Assembly: GCA_013202495.1 (NCBI GenBank)
Contig: JABMQQ010000174.1
Location: 1-64,000 of the forward strand
Direction of reading: 5' to 3'
Length of the DNA stretch: 64,000 nt
From: Fidelibacterota bacterium
Lineage (GTDB): Bacteria; Fidelibacterota; UBA8477; JABMPR01
Positions 36,383 through 45,883 of this stretch are shown here, one piece after another. Position numbers and translations under genes: made by a program. The notes beneath the pieces were generated by a model. It did not search any database. It was not told the DNA's origin and saw only the letters and a list, made by a program, of their open reading frames with translations. Within the stretch, counting starts at the first letter, position 1, and each line of letters opens with the position of its first letter.

Positions 36383-37264
36383 TTATTCATCAACCAGTTT
36401 TTGCGAATGTGTTACCAACTCTTTAAAATCACTTTCTTTAATGATTCGAATATTCTGTCCTTCAGATATCAGAAGCTCTGCCTTGCGATGTTTTGAACTT
36501 TTCTCACTACCAGCCAGCCGTGATATGTCTTGATCTCCCACAACCAATAGACTTGTCTTTTTATTCACACCAGAATTTACTGTGCATCCAATTTTCGCCG
36601 CTAATTCGACAGCTTCTCTACGGGGAATTTCTAAGGCTCCTGTAAATACCAGGACTTCACCATACAATTCACCATCGTGATTGCCCTCTACATTCCTAGC
36701 AGAGTGATAAGATTTCTTTGTTGGATCTATAGGCTTATTAACTCGTCCTACCCATGACTCAATATCTAAACCGGTGGTTTCGATTGCTGCTAGAAGGACC
36801 ATCCCAGCTGCCTTGGCATCTTCAAGAGCGTCATGGTGTTTAAATTCGTATCCAATCTTTTTACAGACATCTGCAAGACCATATCCGCGCCATCTGCAGT
36901 CCTCCCATGTTCGCCTAGCAACCTTGGCAGAGTCTAGCCACACGCTATCATATTCCTCAAGACTGTACTTATTTAATGCTCTTCCTATGGCGACTCTATC
37001 AAAATGAGTATGACAAACACAAATGGCATTGTTCAGGAAACTTCCTAAAATAATACCTATTTCGGGGATAGTTGGAGCCCCGATAACATCAGTTTCAGAT
37101 ATTCCATGAATTCCAACATTGATAGGGCTGAAATAATCACCGGGGTTAATTAACGATGACCATTCTTCAACCAATTTACCATCTACATATTTAGCAATAC
37201 CAATCTGACAAATAGAAGCCATATCTGCATTTGCGGTTTCAACATCAATTGCTATAAAATTCAC
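36383..37264 (-). CDS. DnaQ-like exonuclease fused to a BRCT domain
   Basis: 293 residues. The exonuclease has DVETANADM (Asp and Glu), FDRVAIGRAL and HDALEDAKAA (His, Asp), the DEDDh set. Residues ~200-285 are a BRCT domain (VLVFTGALEIPRREAVELAA, then NKKTSLLVVGDQD). The pairing is known from DNA polymerase III epsilon-like repair proteins. It leads the NADAR/HEPN gene run, 9 bases upstream of the PRTase gene, and may process nucleic acids there. Confidence 0.9.
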   Translation of the reverse strand: MNFIAIDVETANADMASICQIGIAKYVDGKLVEEWSSLINPGDYFSPINVGIHGISETDVIGAPTIPEIGIILGSFLNNAICVCHTHFDRVAIGRALNKYSLEEYDSVWLDSAKVARRTWEDCRWRGYGLADVCKKIGYEFKHHDALEDAKAAGMVLLAAIETTGLDIESWVGRVNKPIDPTKKSYHSARNVEGNHDGELYGEVLVFTGALEIPRREAVELAAKIGCTVNSGVNKKTSLLVVGDQDISRLAGSEKSSKHRKAELLISEGQNIRIIKESDFKELVTHSQKLVDE

Positions 37265-37274
37265 GTCTTAATCC

Positions 37275-37754
37275 TTAAGATTGAGCTTTACCAAGTTTAG
37301 TGATATCGTTGGTATAAGTCACTTTCATACCGGTTCTAGAACAGAAGAGGTCACGTTCTTCCGACACATCAACATTTAAATCTTCGTCACGCAGCCCTTG
37401 CCATTGAGCTAGATAATGTAATGACCCATATTTTTCATTCTTTTGTGTTGGTTTCTCTGTGCCGCCTTTCCAATTAAGAACAGGTAGTTCACCATTCTTT
37501 GCTTTCCTGGCTATTTCAGGATCTTTCAACGCAAGTTTTCTCCCAACCTCCCAGGAAGCGATCAACCCTTTATCTGGACCTTTCCAAAGTTCTTCCCAAG
37601 AAATTTTTCCTCGTATTGGTTTCTGAGTTGATCTATAAATTTGCATAGTCATAATAGGGTCTCCTGGATGGTCTAATGCCATCAAATTTGGGACAAGGAT
37701 GCTTTTTATCCCAGGGCTGTAGAGTCGTCGAACTACGGTCAGGGCATCGGCCAT
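37275..37754 (-). CDS. Hypothetical protein overlapping the SH3 gene
   Basis: 159 residues from the start at 37754, which overlaps the upstream SH3 gene by 16 bases. Hydrophilic, with KPIRGKISWEELWKGPDKGL and KYGSLHYLAQWQGLRDEDLN; no family recognised. Possibly starts later, at an internal Met. Ten bases upstream of the exonuclease gene, so co-transcription is likely. Confidence 0.6.
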   Translation of the reverse strand: MADALTVVRRLYSPGIKSILVPNLMALDHPGDPIMTMQIYRSTQKPIRGKISWEELWKGPDKGLIASWEVGRKLALKDPEIARKAKNGELPVLNWKGGTEKPTQKNEKYGSLHYLAQWQGLRDEDLNVDVSEERDLFCSRTGMKVTYTNDITKLGKAQS

Positions 37755-38827
37755 CCTTTTGCTAACCCCTCAGCAACAATTTTATCAATAGTTTTTGAAT
37801 CTAGATCATATTTGGCGGCAATTAATCGATCAGCTGCTCGTCCTTCATAGCCATCGTCCTGAGCTTTAACCAATTCATAGAATATTTTCTTCTTTTTATT
37901 AACCGAAATGGTTATTGCTTCAAACTTCTTAGGGGCAAGACCTGTTGCGTTCCCAACAGTAATTTTCATTTCGTGTTGACTGTAATCGCCAGTTGTGACA
38001 TGATCTGATTTTGACCAGTTGCCATATGGAGCCCAGACAACTCTTCCTGCAGTGAAGCCTCTGCCAATATCAGATTCTGGTAAATAGTATAAAAGCAATA
38101 TGGCATTATGGGGTCTCTCAATTTTTTGTTTCTCAATTACCTTCTCACTGATACTCATTAATTGTTTTGAATCTAGAACAGATTCAACTATGATTTTAAT
38201 CGCAAACCTTGCAACATCTTTAAAACTGTCATTCTCGACTTTAACAATTTCATACGGTAAAACTGAATTAATTTTTTGTGCTTTCTTCTTTTTCCGTGGA
38301 TTTAATAAAGGAGCGTAAACATAGCCAATTGCGTTGGATTCACCGATTGTCTTTTGACCTAAATTGAATATTGCATACCAATTATCCTTTAAATAAAAAG
38401 CCTTCACGTCCTGACCTTGCTTGAGCTTTGAAACAATTTTCGAGTTAGATTCGCGTTTTTCTCTTACATTCACATTAGTGTAAGGTGCTTTGACTATGCC
38501 CCAATCGCTTGTCTTAATTCCAGACAACACCTCATTTTTTCTTACCCACCCAGTTGTGATTACTGTAGAATCTGAGAGTACGTTAACTTTGCACCAATCT
38601 GATGGGCTTTCTTTTGTTTCAAGTATTTCTAATTTTGTGTTTAACCTTGCCTTCAAGAGAACGTCTGAATTGTTAACTATCGACTTAGGGTTTTGTGCTG
38701 GTGATTTTGTTACAGAAAAATGATTGACAATATAGACTTCACCAGGTTGTGGACCTGCATTTTCAACATTACAGCGGATCAAGTTTAAGACTAATAATAT
38801 GGATAATAGTAGTATTGGTCTTTGCAT
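37739..38827 (-). CDS. Lipoprotein with two SH3-like domains
   Basis: Started at 38827 because AAGGA then sits 9 bases upstream; leader with lipobox NLIRC. Residues ~25-115 and ~118-180 read as bacterial SH3 repeats (DWCKVNVLSDSTVITTGWVR; NVNVREKRESNSKIVSKLKQ). The C-terminal half is alpha/beta with a helical end (DRLIAAKYDLDSKTIDKIVA). SH3b domains usually bind cell-wall peptides or proteins; here the protein is anchored outside the cytoplasm. Its stop overlaps the next gene's start. Confidence 0.8.
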   Translation of the reverse strand: MQRPILLLSILLVLNLIRCNVENAGPQPGEVYIVNHFSVTKSPAQNPKSIVNNSDVLLKARLNTKLEILETKESPSDWCKVNVLSDSTVITTGWVRKNEVLSGIKTSDWGIVKAPYTNVNVREKRESNSKIVSKLKQGQDVKAFYLKDNWYAIFNLGQKTIGESNAIGYVYAPLLNPRKKKKAQKINSVLPYEIVKVENDSFKDVARFAIKIIVESVLDSKQLMSISEKVIEKQKIERPHNAILLLYYLPESDIGRGFTAGRVVWAPYGNWSKSDHVTTGDYSQHEMKITVGNATGLAPKKFEAITISVNKKKKIFYELVKAQDDGYEGRAADRLIAAKYDLDSKTIDKIVAEGLAKGWPMP

Positions 38828-38907
38828 TATTGACATTCCTTATGCTGCTAATTTGATCTTTATATACCTAGCGCCCCGCGCTTTAGTTGCATTCTAAAAC
38901 AGCTTTA

Positions 38908-39321
38908 TCATATTGAATCACTTTTATGAGTGCCTCTGATTTCATCTGAATTCATTCTCTTGAATATTAAATAATAGATAATATCGTACAAAGTCAGCAC
39001 TATCCAGCCAACGACATTAAATGCAACAGCAAACAGAAACCAACCAACATAAAGAGCTATTTTTAGCATGAAAAATGTGATACTGATACCAATATTCATA
39101 ACGATCATCAACATCGTCACTAGAATCCCAATTATTGCCCCATCAACCCCCTTGCCCCAGGATTGCCGAATGTATAACCCTTTAATACCAGTTCTCAGGC
39201 TAAAGCCTTTTGCTCCAACTGATCCAAACTTAGTTCTTATAGATGGAGATGCACCCGACTTGCTCAGATTGAGTCCAAGACCAGACCCTAGATTCATTCT
39301 TCGTTGGATTCTAAAACTCAT
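38908..39321 (-). CDS. DUF4236 membrane protein
   Basis: 137 residues. The first ~50 are DUF4236: SFRIQRRMNLGSGLGLNLSK, then SFRTxFGxxGxKGxSLRTGIKGLYIRQS-like strands. Two hydrophobic segments follow (IIGILVTMLMIVMNIGISIT; FLFAVAFNVVGWIVL), so it is membrane-anchored. DUF4236 is a common accessory domain of unknown role near mobile genes. Confidence 0.82.
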   Translation of the reverse strand: MSFRIQRRMNLGSGLGLNLSKSGASPSIRTKFGSVGAKGFSLRTGIKGLYIRQSWGKGVDGAIIGILVTMLMIVMNIGISITFFMLKIALYVGWFLFAVAFNVVGWIVLTLYDIIYYLIFKRMNSDEIRGTHKSDSI

Positions 39322-39386
39322 GGTTTAACCCCCAATTACTGGGTACGACTTGTAACTACATTCTAAACCTGTTTGTGAGGTGTGGG

Positions 39387-39974
39387 TCAAGTAGCTGATT
39401 CTCCACCGCCTTCTAGATTTGGTGTTTCGAGGTTTAATAGTAATAATTCTTCCTGGAGTGTCTTTCCCGGCTCCATTATGATAGCCCAACTTTCCTTGAT
39501 TTCTACTCTATAGTCAATATCTGGATTTCTAACATGAGCTAGGTCATGGTGAGAGGCCGCAAATAGAAGAAATTGGTGAAAGGCTGCCCGAGATTCAGGC
39601 ATTAGGAAAAGACAATTATTTCGCCACCAATCTTCCGCTTGTTCTATCATTGGCTCCAACAGCCCTGGCTTGTGTACAAATCGCACAATACTTGACCAAA
39701 TAGCAAACGCTTTTTGATGAGTATCTAATTTCCGGTCAAGTGAAGTCACCATAAGTTCACGTCTAAATTTCACATTTGCGAAGTATGATTGTGTATAGAA
39801 GGTTATTAATCCTCCAATTATCATCGCCAATAATGGTATGAATATTTGGAAACCACCAATATATGAATACAGAATAATTAGTAATGTCCATCCGATATTT
39901 ATTATCAAAAGCAACTTTGACTTGAACAAACCTAGGAGTTGTTGTTTTAGTTTCGCCTTATCAATCCACTTCAC
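39387..39974 (-). CDS. Hypothetical two-TM membrane protein
   Basis: 195 residues. Two transmembrane helices at ~18-40 and ~46-66 (LLLIINIGWTLLIILYSYIG; IFIPLLAMIIGGLITFY), then a cytoplasmic helical domain with AFHQFLLFAASHHDLAHVRN. No family recognised. Minus strand, between two small-gene pairs. Confidence 0.7.
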   Translation of the reverse strand: MKWIDKAKLKQQLLGLFKSKLLLIINIGWTLLIILYSYIGGFQIFIPLLAMIIGGLITFYTQSYFANVKFRRELMVTSLDRKLDTHQKAFAIWSSIVRFVHKPGLLEPMIEQAEDWWRNNCLFLMPESRAAFHQFLLFAASHHDLAHVRNPDIDYRVEIKESWAIIMEPGKTLQEELLLLNLETPNLEGGGESAT

Positions 39975-40073
39975 ACCCTAATCCTCCATATCTCTAACAC
40001 CTATACTATACTCTCAATTTTTCACACTCGTCTATCGCCTGGATATCCTCAGGCTCATACCTATGCTCCATTA

Positions 40074-40841
40074 TCAGAAATAAAACGACAATCCTAGCAT
40101 CGCTTTCGATGTCAGGTATGCTCTGGGTGACGAAGATTCTGCTTTTGTTACAGAAGAAACGACCCCGTCAATATTGGTTGTCGTCTCATGCTTAGATTCA
40201 GAGTAGCGAAAAGTCATTGAAGTATTGTATTCAACAGTTATGCTCAAAGGTTTTGCGACCCTCCATTCCATCCCAACAATCCCTCTGATACCAAGCCCAG
40301 CACTCCAATATGAAGTGTCTTCTATTCTAATGGGGTTCTCGTATTCAACATATCGGCTACGCACATTCCTGATGTTGTGCGAGAACGACCCGGAAATAGA
40401 AGGACCCCCTCCCCAATACCAGCTAACAGTGCTTGCCGATTGTGTATGTCTCAGATTGTACCGTCCGATGCTTATGCTAAACTGGTTCCTAGAATCTACC
40501 CTTGTGTTTGTTTCATCATAGGAGCTGTCAGGATCATAGAAAAAATATTGTGATTCAGAATCTCTTGTATCCTCAGACCACCCACCATCAAGTGTAAGTG
40601 AGTAACGAATTTCTTTCTCTGGTGATTCAAATCTTTTGTACGATAATGTTTTGCCATCAAATGATGCAAACCTGAACGCTTCAATGTACTGCAGTTGGAT
40701 AGCATGGGTCAACTCAGGTGATTTTGTGCAGGTCTCGGTAGAATCTGGCCAGAGTAGTGTGTTATTTTCCTTTTGTAATTGGTTGTCCTGCCCTAGGAGG
40801 GCTACTACGATTATTAGTAATATCACTACAATCTTTTTCAT
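40074..40841 (-). CDS. Hypothetical outer-membrane beta-barrel-like protein
   Basis: 255 residues with a signal peptide (IIVVALLGQ). The rest alternates strands with aromatic girdles (YRFASFDGKTLSY, GLGIRGIVGMEWRVAKPLSI, AMLGLSFYF) and ends in Phe, the usual OmpA/BamA targeting end. An eight-stranded barrel is likely; no family name is possible. Confidence 0.75.
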   Translation of the reverse strand: MKKIVVILLIIVVALLGQDNQLQKENNTLLWPDSTETCTKSPELTHAIQLQYIEAFRFASFDGKTLSYKRFESPEKEIRYSLTLDGGWSEDTRDSESQYFFYDPDSSYDETNTRVDSRNQFSISIGRYNLRHTQSASTVSWYWGGGPSISGSFSHNIRNVRSRYVEYENPIRIEDTSYWSAGLGIRGIVGMEWRVAKPLSITVEYNTSMTFRYSESKHETTTNIDGVVSSVTKAESSSPRAYLTSKAMLGLSFYF

Positions 40842-40853
40842 GTTTGCTCTCTT

Positions 40854-41204
40854 CTATTTAATTTTGGTATCTCGTTGGAGAATTCCTGAAAGATGACCAG
40901 GGTATGTTGAATCCAGCGTGGCAATATTTTGCATATAGAACTGATATTTGATCGGTTCACCATCGTAAATCTCAAGACCATACAACTCTGAGAGAGATCC
41001 CTCAAGGTCTATTATTTGGATCTCCAAAGCCTTAGGGTAGTCTTCTTCTAGAAGGTAATTAATGGTTAGCAGATTAGCATTTGCATGACTATCAGCTACT
41101 AACTCATGTGTGGTTAGAAAATATCCCCAACCCAAGTACAATGTGACTGCTGCTGTGATGATGATTGTTAAACAATAACCGACGATATGCTTTACTTTTG
41201 TCAT
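40854..41204 (-). CDS. Hypothetical single-TM protein
   Basis: About 116 residues. One N-terminal helix (CLTIIITAAVTLYLGWGYF), then a soluble part with SHANANLLTINYLLEEDYPK. The second ATG (41204) is preferred because GGATGG precedes it. Follows the zinc-ribbon gene, in the same direction. Confidence 0.65.
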   Translation of the reverse strand: MTKVKHIVGYCLTIIITAAVTLYLGWGYFLTTHELVADSHANANLLTINYLLEEDYPKALEIQIIDLEGSLSELYGLEIYDGEPIKYQFYMQNIATLDSTYPGHLSGILQRDTKIK

Positions 41205-41216
41205 GATTACCATCCA

Positions 41217-41510
41217 CTACTTCGTTTGCTCAATAGTCATAACCTCACCACACTTCGGACAACCATCCCTAACAATCCAAGGCACAACATTTGATGAATT
41301 GCATTCAGGGCATCTGTTCAGAAAACTTGGTGTAACATCAGGATCATCGACAAACATCCCACCATGGAATTCTATAGGAACTTCGACTAAGGATTTGCAT
41401 CCTAGACAGTGCCTGGTATCGACCGTAGCAATAGGTGCTCTATCGGGCTCGTCCCAGACTTCTGCTGTATAGCCACAGGCGTTGCATTTGTATTTTAAAA
41501 TTTCGCTAAT
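41217..41510 (-). CDS. Two-ribbon zinc protein with a rare start codon
   Basis: About 97 residues with no ATG, GTG or TTG in the open frame before the first cysteine; an ATT or ATC start near 41510 fits best. It has KYKCNACGYTAEVW, HCLGCKS, NRCPECNSSN and DGCPKCGEV: four CxxC knuckles, so two zinc ribbons. The frame opens only 20 bases after the stop of the propeller gene, and it ends 4 bases before the next gene. Probably a nucleic-acid-binding protein. Confidence 0.55.
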   Translation of the reverse strand: MSEILKYKCNACGYTAEVWDEPDRAPIATVDTRHCLGCKSLVEVPIEFHGGMFVDDPDVTPSFLNRCPECNSSNVVPWIVRDGCPKCGEVMTIEQTK

Positions 41511-41529
41511 GATTGCCCCAGTTCGTACT

Positions 41530-42918
41530 CTATCTCAATACTACCACTTTTCGCGTAGCTGATTGGTGACCTGATCGGACTTCCATCAGATACACACCAT
41601 TCTGTACAAGTCTACCAGATGAACTCAATCCACTCCATGAAACTGAATGGACACCGGGTTCGGTGTGTTTAAGCGATCGCGAGAAAACTAGACGACCGGC
41701 TATATCATAAATTGAAAGTTGAACATTTCCGCGTTCTAGTAGTGAATATTCGAGTGTTGTGTTGGGATTGAAAGGTGATGGGTACACACGGTTAATCATA
41801 ATTGATTGTGGCAACTCTGGTTCTGGATTTATCGCTCCAGGGTCGACCTTGTCTTTTGCCCACCACAGTTCACTACCAGTTTCTGTTTGGTGCTCCCAGA
41901 AAACAGTTATTGAATCACCCCAAGTGAAAGTAACAACCGGTGAAGTATCATTACCTGGCATATCTGATATGTTTATTGGGTTACCATACCACACTGGCAA
42001 AAAGTAAACATCTAAATCATCCTGAAATGAATCACTTACAGCTACAACAAAATCTTGACCAATGTCACGCGCAACAAGCCAGTAACCAGTATAAAATGCT
42101 GGATTTGTGAGATTATATCCACTATTCGAAGATGTATCCGCTGCTGCGGGGAAAAAGGGATCAGTATTAATCACTATATGCCAATATCCATCCATAAATA
42201 TTTCATATGAACAGCCCCAGCTTGAACCTAAAGTTGGATTGCGAGATGGGTACTGTGAGCTAATAACTTCAATTTGCGGATCATCCTCGTCATGTTCCAT
42301 TATTAGATATTTAATCTGGGCACTATCAACAGGACCAGATTCATAGATTAGAGCCACTTCCCAATTCGTCCCATACCTCTGATTGAAAATCGCTGGGCTA
42401 CGGCATTCAGCTGTATCAACTACGATCGGATTCATTGCGGCATCGTCCATATCTTTAAATAAAAGATCACCATCTTCTACCCATGACAACCAAAAACCAT
42501 GTGGTGCCGGTTGACTTGGGTTATTCAGGGAGTCTTGTAGGAGAATAGGAGTTGTGCCACCTCCTACACCATGTTGAGACCAAAACTCACCATCAAATCG
42601 GTCAAAGTATACGTACCCCTCCTCATTCACGGCGAGGTTAGTGATAAGAGAATCGCTTTGGTAGACCAAGGCAGGTTCATGGAGTTCCATAGCTACTTGC
42701 ATCAGATAGATGGAATAGGTACCATCCTGGATATTTACCCATGACAAATAACTATCATTACTGTAATCGAAGTATGTTCCAAGAGTAGCATCTGTATTCT
42801 GCCCTGGTATGGTTATAAGTGGAGCTTTTGTAAAGGAAACTCCCTGCGCAAACAATGATCCCATTAGTAGAATAGTGACTATTGCCAGTTTAATGAGTAT
42901 ACTTGTTGGTTTTGCCAT
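41530..42918 (-). CDS. Secreted propeller-like protein, paralogue of 12578-13927
   Basis: 462 residues with a signal peptide (LMGSLFAQG). The body has WVNIQDGTYSIYLMQVAMEL and VFWEHQTETGSELWWAKDK, shared with the 12578 protein. The C-terminal ~85 residues are a sorting domain (RVYPSPFNPNTTLEYS ... VRSGHQSATRKVVVLR), a slightly divergent subtype. Far from the other sorting-domain genes, so an outlying paralogue. Confidence 0.85.
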   Translation of the reverse strand: MAKPTSILIKLAIVTILLMGSLFAQGVSFTKAPLITIPGQNTDATLGTYFDYSNDSYLSWVNIQDGTYSIYLMQVAMELHEPALVYQSDSLITNLAVNEEGYVYFDRFDGEFWSQHGVGGGTTPILLQDSLNNPSQPAPHGFWLSWVEDGDLLFKDMDDAAMNPIVVDTAECRSPAIFNQRYGTNWEVALIYESGPVDSAQIKYLIMEHDEDDPQIEVISSQYPSRNPTLGSSWGCSYEIFMDGYWHIVINTDPFFPAAADTSSNSGYNLTNPAFYTGYWLVARDIGQDFVVAVSDSFQDDLDVYFLPVWYGNPINISDMPGNDTSPVVTFTWGDSITVFWEHQTETGSELWWAKDKVDPGAINPEPELPQSIMINRVYPSPFNPNTTLEYSLLERGNVQLSIYDIAGRLVFSRSLKHTEPGVHSVSWSGLSSSGRLVQNGVYLMEVRSGHQSATRKVVVLR

Positions 42919-43019
42919 GGATTGCCCCCAATCTGCCTGAATCTAGTCAGAATGAGCACAGTATCAAAAGATTTGGGGCACCATCTTTATGGTTCAACTC
43001 TGTGACAGTTTTTCTGTCA

Positions 43020-44009
43020 CTACTGAATTGTAACATCCAATGTATTCGAGCCAATTGAGCCAATCCACAATCTACCATCCCCAATATATCTGTTATCCAA
43101 GCCAATATTGTGAGGGCCGGCATATTTCATATCGGCTGTATAGCTTCCATCAGGAATAAAGGGATAACCCTTAAGTTGAATTGTATGCTCAATACGATTG
43201 CCACTCTCTATGAGGGAGAACCAGTCAACCTCCCAACTATCGTAGGGTTCTGGTGGCTCCACCAATTTATACTGAGAATACAGGTATATCGGATGACCAG
43301 GGATACTGGTATCCCACAAGTCAGGACCGTTAGTGTAATAATGAAACAGAGCGCTGCCCATCTTTGTAGGGTCTAAAATATAGAGATCATCCTGATCATT
43401 ATTGCTAATGCGAATACGATATTCAACCGTGGAGGTATCTGAATTGTCCAGAACTTGGAATGATATTAACTGAATCTTTAAACCAGCGTGAAATAAATCC
43501 TGTGTGAGCAGAGCATCTTTGATGTCAGGATCACTTCTGATATCTTCGTCACCCCGCCAAGCTTTTGAAATATGCATTACGTCTGCTGGATAACTACCCA
43601 CATCCATCTCATCCATATATGGTCCAGCTGGAGCTAGTGAAAGCAACCCACTGTGTAGGGCACCTACATAAACCCGGGTTCCACCTGAAACTACCACAAA
43701 AGGTTTTTGACTTAAGACGGGAGTAAATTGATAGAATCCTTCATCATAGTTTTCAAAAAAATGACTCTTGTCTTCTTTCAAATAGATGCAGTGAGAGGAA
43801 TAATCATAAAAATCAATATCACTACTGGACACCCAAGCTTCATCCTTTAGAGCAAGACTGCCTATATCCACTTCGGAAGCTTCATGCTCTGAAATGTCAG
43901 AATCAGCTAAAAAATAAATTTCAAATGAATTGTTATCTGACTTGGGTTCAGAGCATGAGAAAATCAATAAACTCAACGATATAATTGCTAATGTTGCTTG
44001 TATTTTCAT
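43020..44009 (-). CDS. Hypothetical lipoprotein
   Basis: 329 residues with lipobox LIFSC and a beta-rich mature part (YRIRISNNDQDDLYILDPTK; IEHTIQLKGYPFIPDGSYT), which resembles a Gram-negative surface lipoprotein domain. No family recognised. Followed by a clear terminator-like gap before the propeller gene; it may be expressed on its own. Confidence 0.75.
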   Translation of the reverse strand: MKIQATLAIISLSLLIFSCSEPKSDNNSFEIYFLADSDISEHEASEVDIGSLALKDEAWVSSSDIDFYDYSSHCIYLKEDKSHFFENYDEGFYQFTPVLSQKPFVVVSGGTRVYVGALHSGLLSLAPAGPYMDEMDVGSYPADVMHISKAWRGDEDIRSDPDIKDALLTQDLFHAGLKIQLISFQVLDNSDTSTVEYRIRISNNDQDDLYILDPTKMGSALFHYYTNGPDLWDTSIPGHPIYLYSQYKLVEPPEPYDSWEVDWFSLIESGNRIEHTIQLKGYPFIPDGSYTADMKYAGPHNIGLDNRYIGDGRLWIGSIGSNTLDVTIQ

Positions 44010-44084
44010 TGGATGTGTCCCCCTCGACTAAAGTTGAATCAACCTGCCTGAAATCTAGCTCCATTGAGCAGTTTATCAAAAGAA

Positions 44085-44116
44085 AAGCCCCCAGGAACCG
44101 AAGTTCCCGAGGGCTT
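44085..44116 (-). terminator. Rho-independent terminator of the PcfJ-like gene
   Basis: Minus strand: AAGCCCTCGGGAAC, TTCG loop, GTTCCTGGGGGCTT, then TTCTTTT. A GC-rich stem, UUCG tetraloop and T-run make this a classic terminator, about 120 bases past the gene's stop codon. Confidence 0.8.
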
Positions 44117-44237
44117 GGGGGGATGATAATGTAGTTGAGTGCTTTAATAATCAAAAGTTCAATTTCCACCAATCCTTGATGAGTTTCTTTGAATACACGT
44201 CTTCAAGTTTCTTTCCATTCTTGTCTCAATTATCGGT

Positions 44238-45785
44238 CTACGGTTTTTTCGATACCATCTTTGCGTGCCACATATCAATAATTTTATTCTCAGTTGCACT
44301 TGGGAATCGGTTTTGTACACCTTTGACTTGTACTATTTCATTCCCCTGCGGATTTATTTCGACCGTAAGTATTTTTTCTTTATTACAGGAAACCGAGACT
44401 ATTGCAGAATTCTTTGAAGCACATCGAGCAGCATAACTTTCAACACAATGGTGTAACTTTTGGCTTTCTTCAAATAGTTGTTTCCCAGAGGTTAGTTCAA
44501 GAAAACTCCAATTCTTGTAGTATTCATCTACATAATCCCAATTCCAGCCATGAGAACTCCAATAATAATCAATCCATGGAGAATCTCTGTTTTCAATATA
44601 CTGCTGACTTGCAAAAAGAGTTCTTCCAGATGTCCTACCACTCCAAGTAAAACTTTGATCATTATGTCTGTCTTCTGTGAATCTGTGCATTGCCCATTCT
44701 AGGATCAGATCTGCATCGTCTTCAGTGAGATCATCACGATGTTTCATGAGCCACAGCACAGTACTTTCCCAAAATACTTTGTATTCGGTATCTATGGATG
44801 TTTCCGTAGGATCTTCTATGTAGGCAGCATTTCTAGATATTCGATTGAATTCAACTAACGACCCACCAAGGCACATGATCTTAGAATATATTGCAGCTTG
44901 GACAGGTGAAAGTCCTTCTGGTGCGTCCAAAAGATGTTTTGTGAATTGCTTCCCAATAGACCAATTGAAGAGAGGGGCAGCCTTTTTAATACTTCCTCCC
45001 TGGGCTAGGATAATGTAAAATATTAACCACTTGTATCTCACAGCTGAGAATGGCACAGTCCATTCGGACATTAAGAATTTGGGTGTTGGGTATATTTCGA
45101 ATAAGTGCCTCACAAAATGGAGGAAAACATCTGAACCGATGGGTTTTACCCATGTCTTAGGACTTCTCACCCAGAATGGAGAAAGTAGTAAGCATAAAAG
45201 GAATGGACTGTCGTACAGGTTGTTATTGTATTGTTGATAGCGCTCTTCTTCAAACCCACCAAGATTAAGATTCTCAGGAATTTGTTGTTCAACCTCTTCG
45301 TTGTTTGCTAAATCAAATATTATCTGGAGATCATCTTTATCTTTAGATAAGGGTAGATCATTTGGATCAAACCACCCATCTATTAATCCCTTGATATGTT
45401 TTGCTAGATGACCTTCGATTTTTTGGGCTGCCCCAGGCATTCCCCCTTCTTGCATTTTATCCGGAATTATATCCTTAATCGGGTCACCATCACCCGATAT
45501 TGGCCAACCAATCTTTTCGAATGCAGTTGTAAATTGATTATCCTGGTGAATTGCAGTCAGGTGTGCCCAAGTTTTGTAAATGGCATAATCAGTTGGAGAA
45601 GCGGGCTCATCGATATCCCAATAGTAATCACCGTAATAATTATCACGTTCGTATTCCTCAGGAGATATCAGGTGATCATCAGAAACTTCTGCCCAGCGAT
45701 TACGTCGGTATCGTTGAGTGTGTTCACCTGACCTAAGCGGCCGATGCCAATTTATTACTTTTTTCCCATCGGATTTCTGTTTCAT
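44238..45785 (-). CDS. PcfJ-like protein
   Basis: About 515 residues, started at the ATG at 45785 (AAGGA 5 bases upstream). The C-terminal ~110 residues have the PcfJ-like pattern: SGKQLFEESQKLHHCVESYA, then AIVSVSCNKEKILTVEIN and VKGVQNRFPSATENKII. PcfJ proteins are carried by plasmids and integrative elements and have no firm biochemical role. The N-terminal half is helical. Position between surface genes suggests mobile-element heritage. Confidence 0.75.
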   Translation of the reverse strand: MKQKSDGKKVINWHRPLRSGEHTQRYRRNRWAEVSDDHLISPEEYERDNYYGDYYWDIDEPASPTDYAIYKTWAHLTAIHQDNQFTTAFEKIGWPISGDGDPIKDIIPDKMQEGGMPGAAQKIEGHLAKHIKGLIDGWFDPNDLPLSKDKDDLQIIFDLANNEEVEQQIPENLNLGGFEEERYQQYNNNLYDSPFLLCLLLSPFWVRSPKTWVKPIGSDVFLHFVRHLFEIYPTPKFLMSEWTVPFSAVRYKWLIFYIILAQGGSIKKAAPLFNWSIGKQFTKHLLDAPEGLSPVQAAIYSKIMCLGGSLVEFNRISRNAAYIEDPTETSIDTEYKVFWESTVLWLMKHRDDLTEDDADLILEWAMHRFTEDRHNDQSFTWSGRTSGRTLFASQQYIENRDSPWIDYYWSSHGWNWDYVDEYYKNWSFLELTSGKQLFEESQKLHHCVESYAARCASKNSAIVSVSCNKEKILTVEINPQGNEIVQVKGVQNRFPSATENKIIDMWHAKMVSKKP

Positions 45786-45883
45786 AGCATTATCCTTGTC
45801 GTAAAGGCTCAATTTAATCTTACTGTGAAACAATAATAGCATTAGAAGTCTGGCAGGCTTTGATCAGCTGAGGTCTAACTCAG

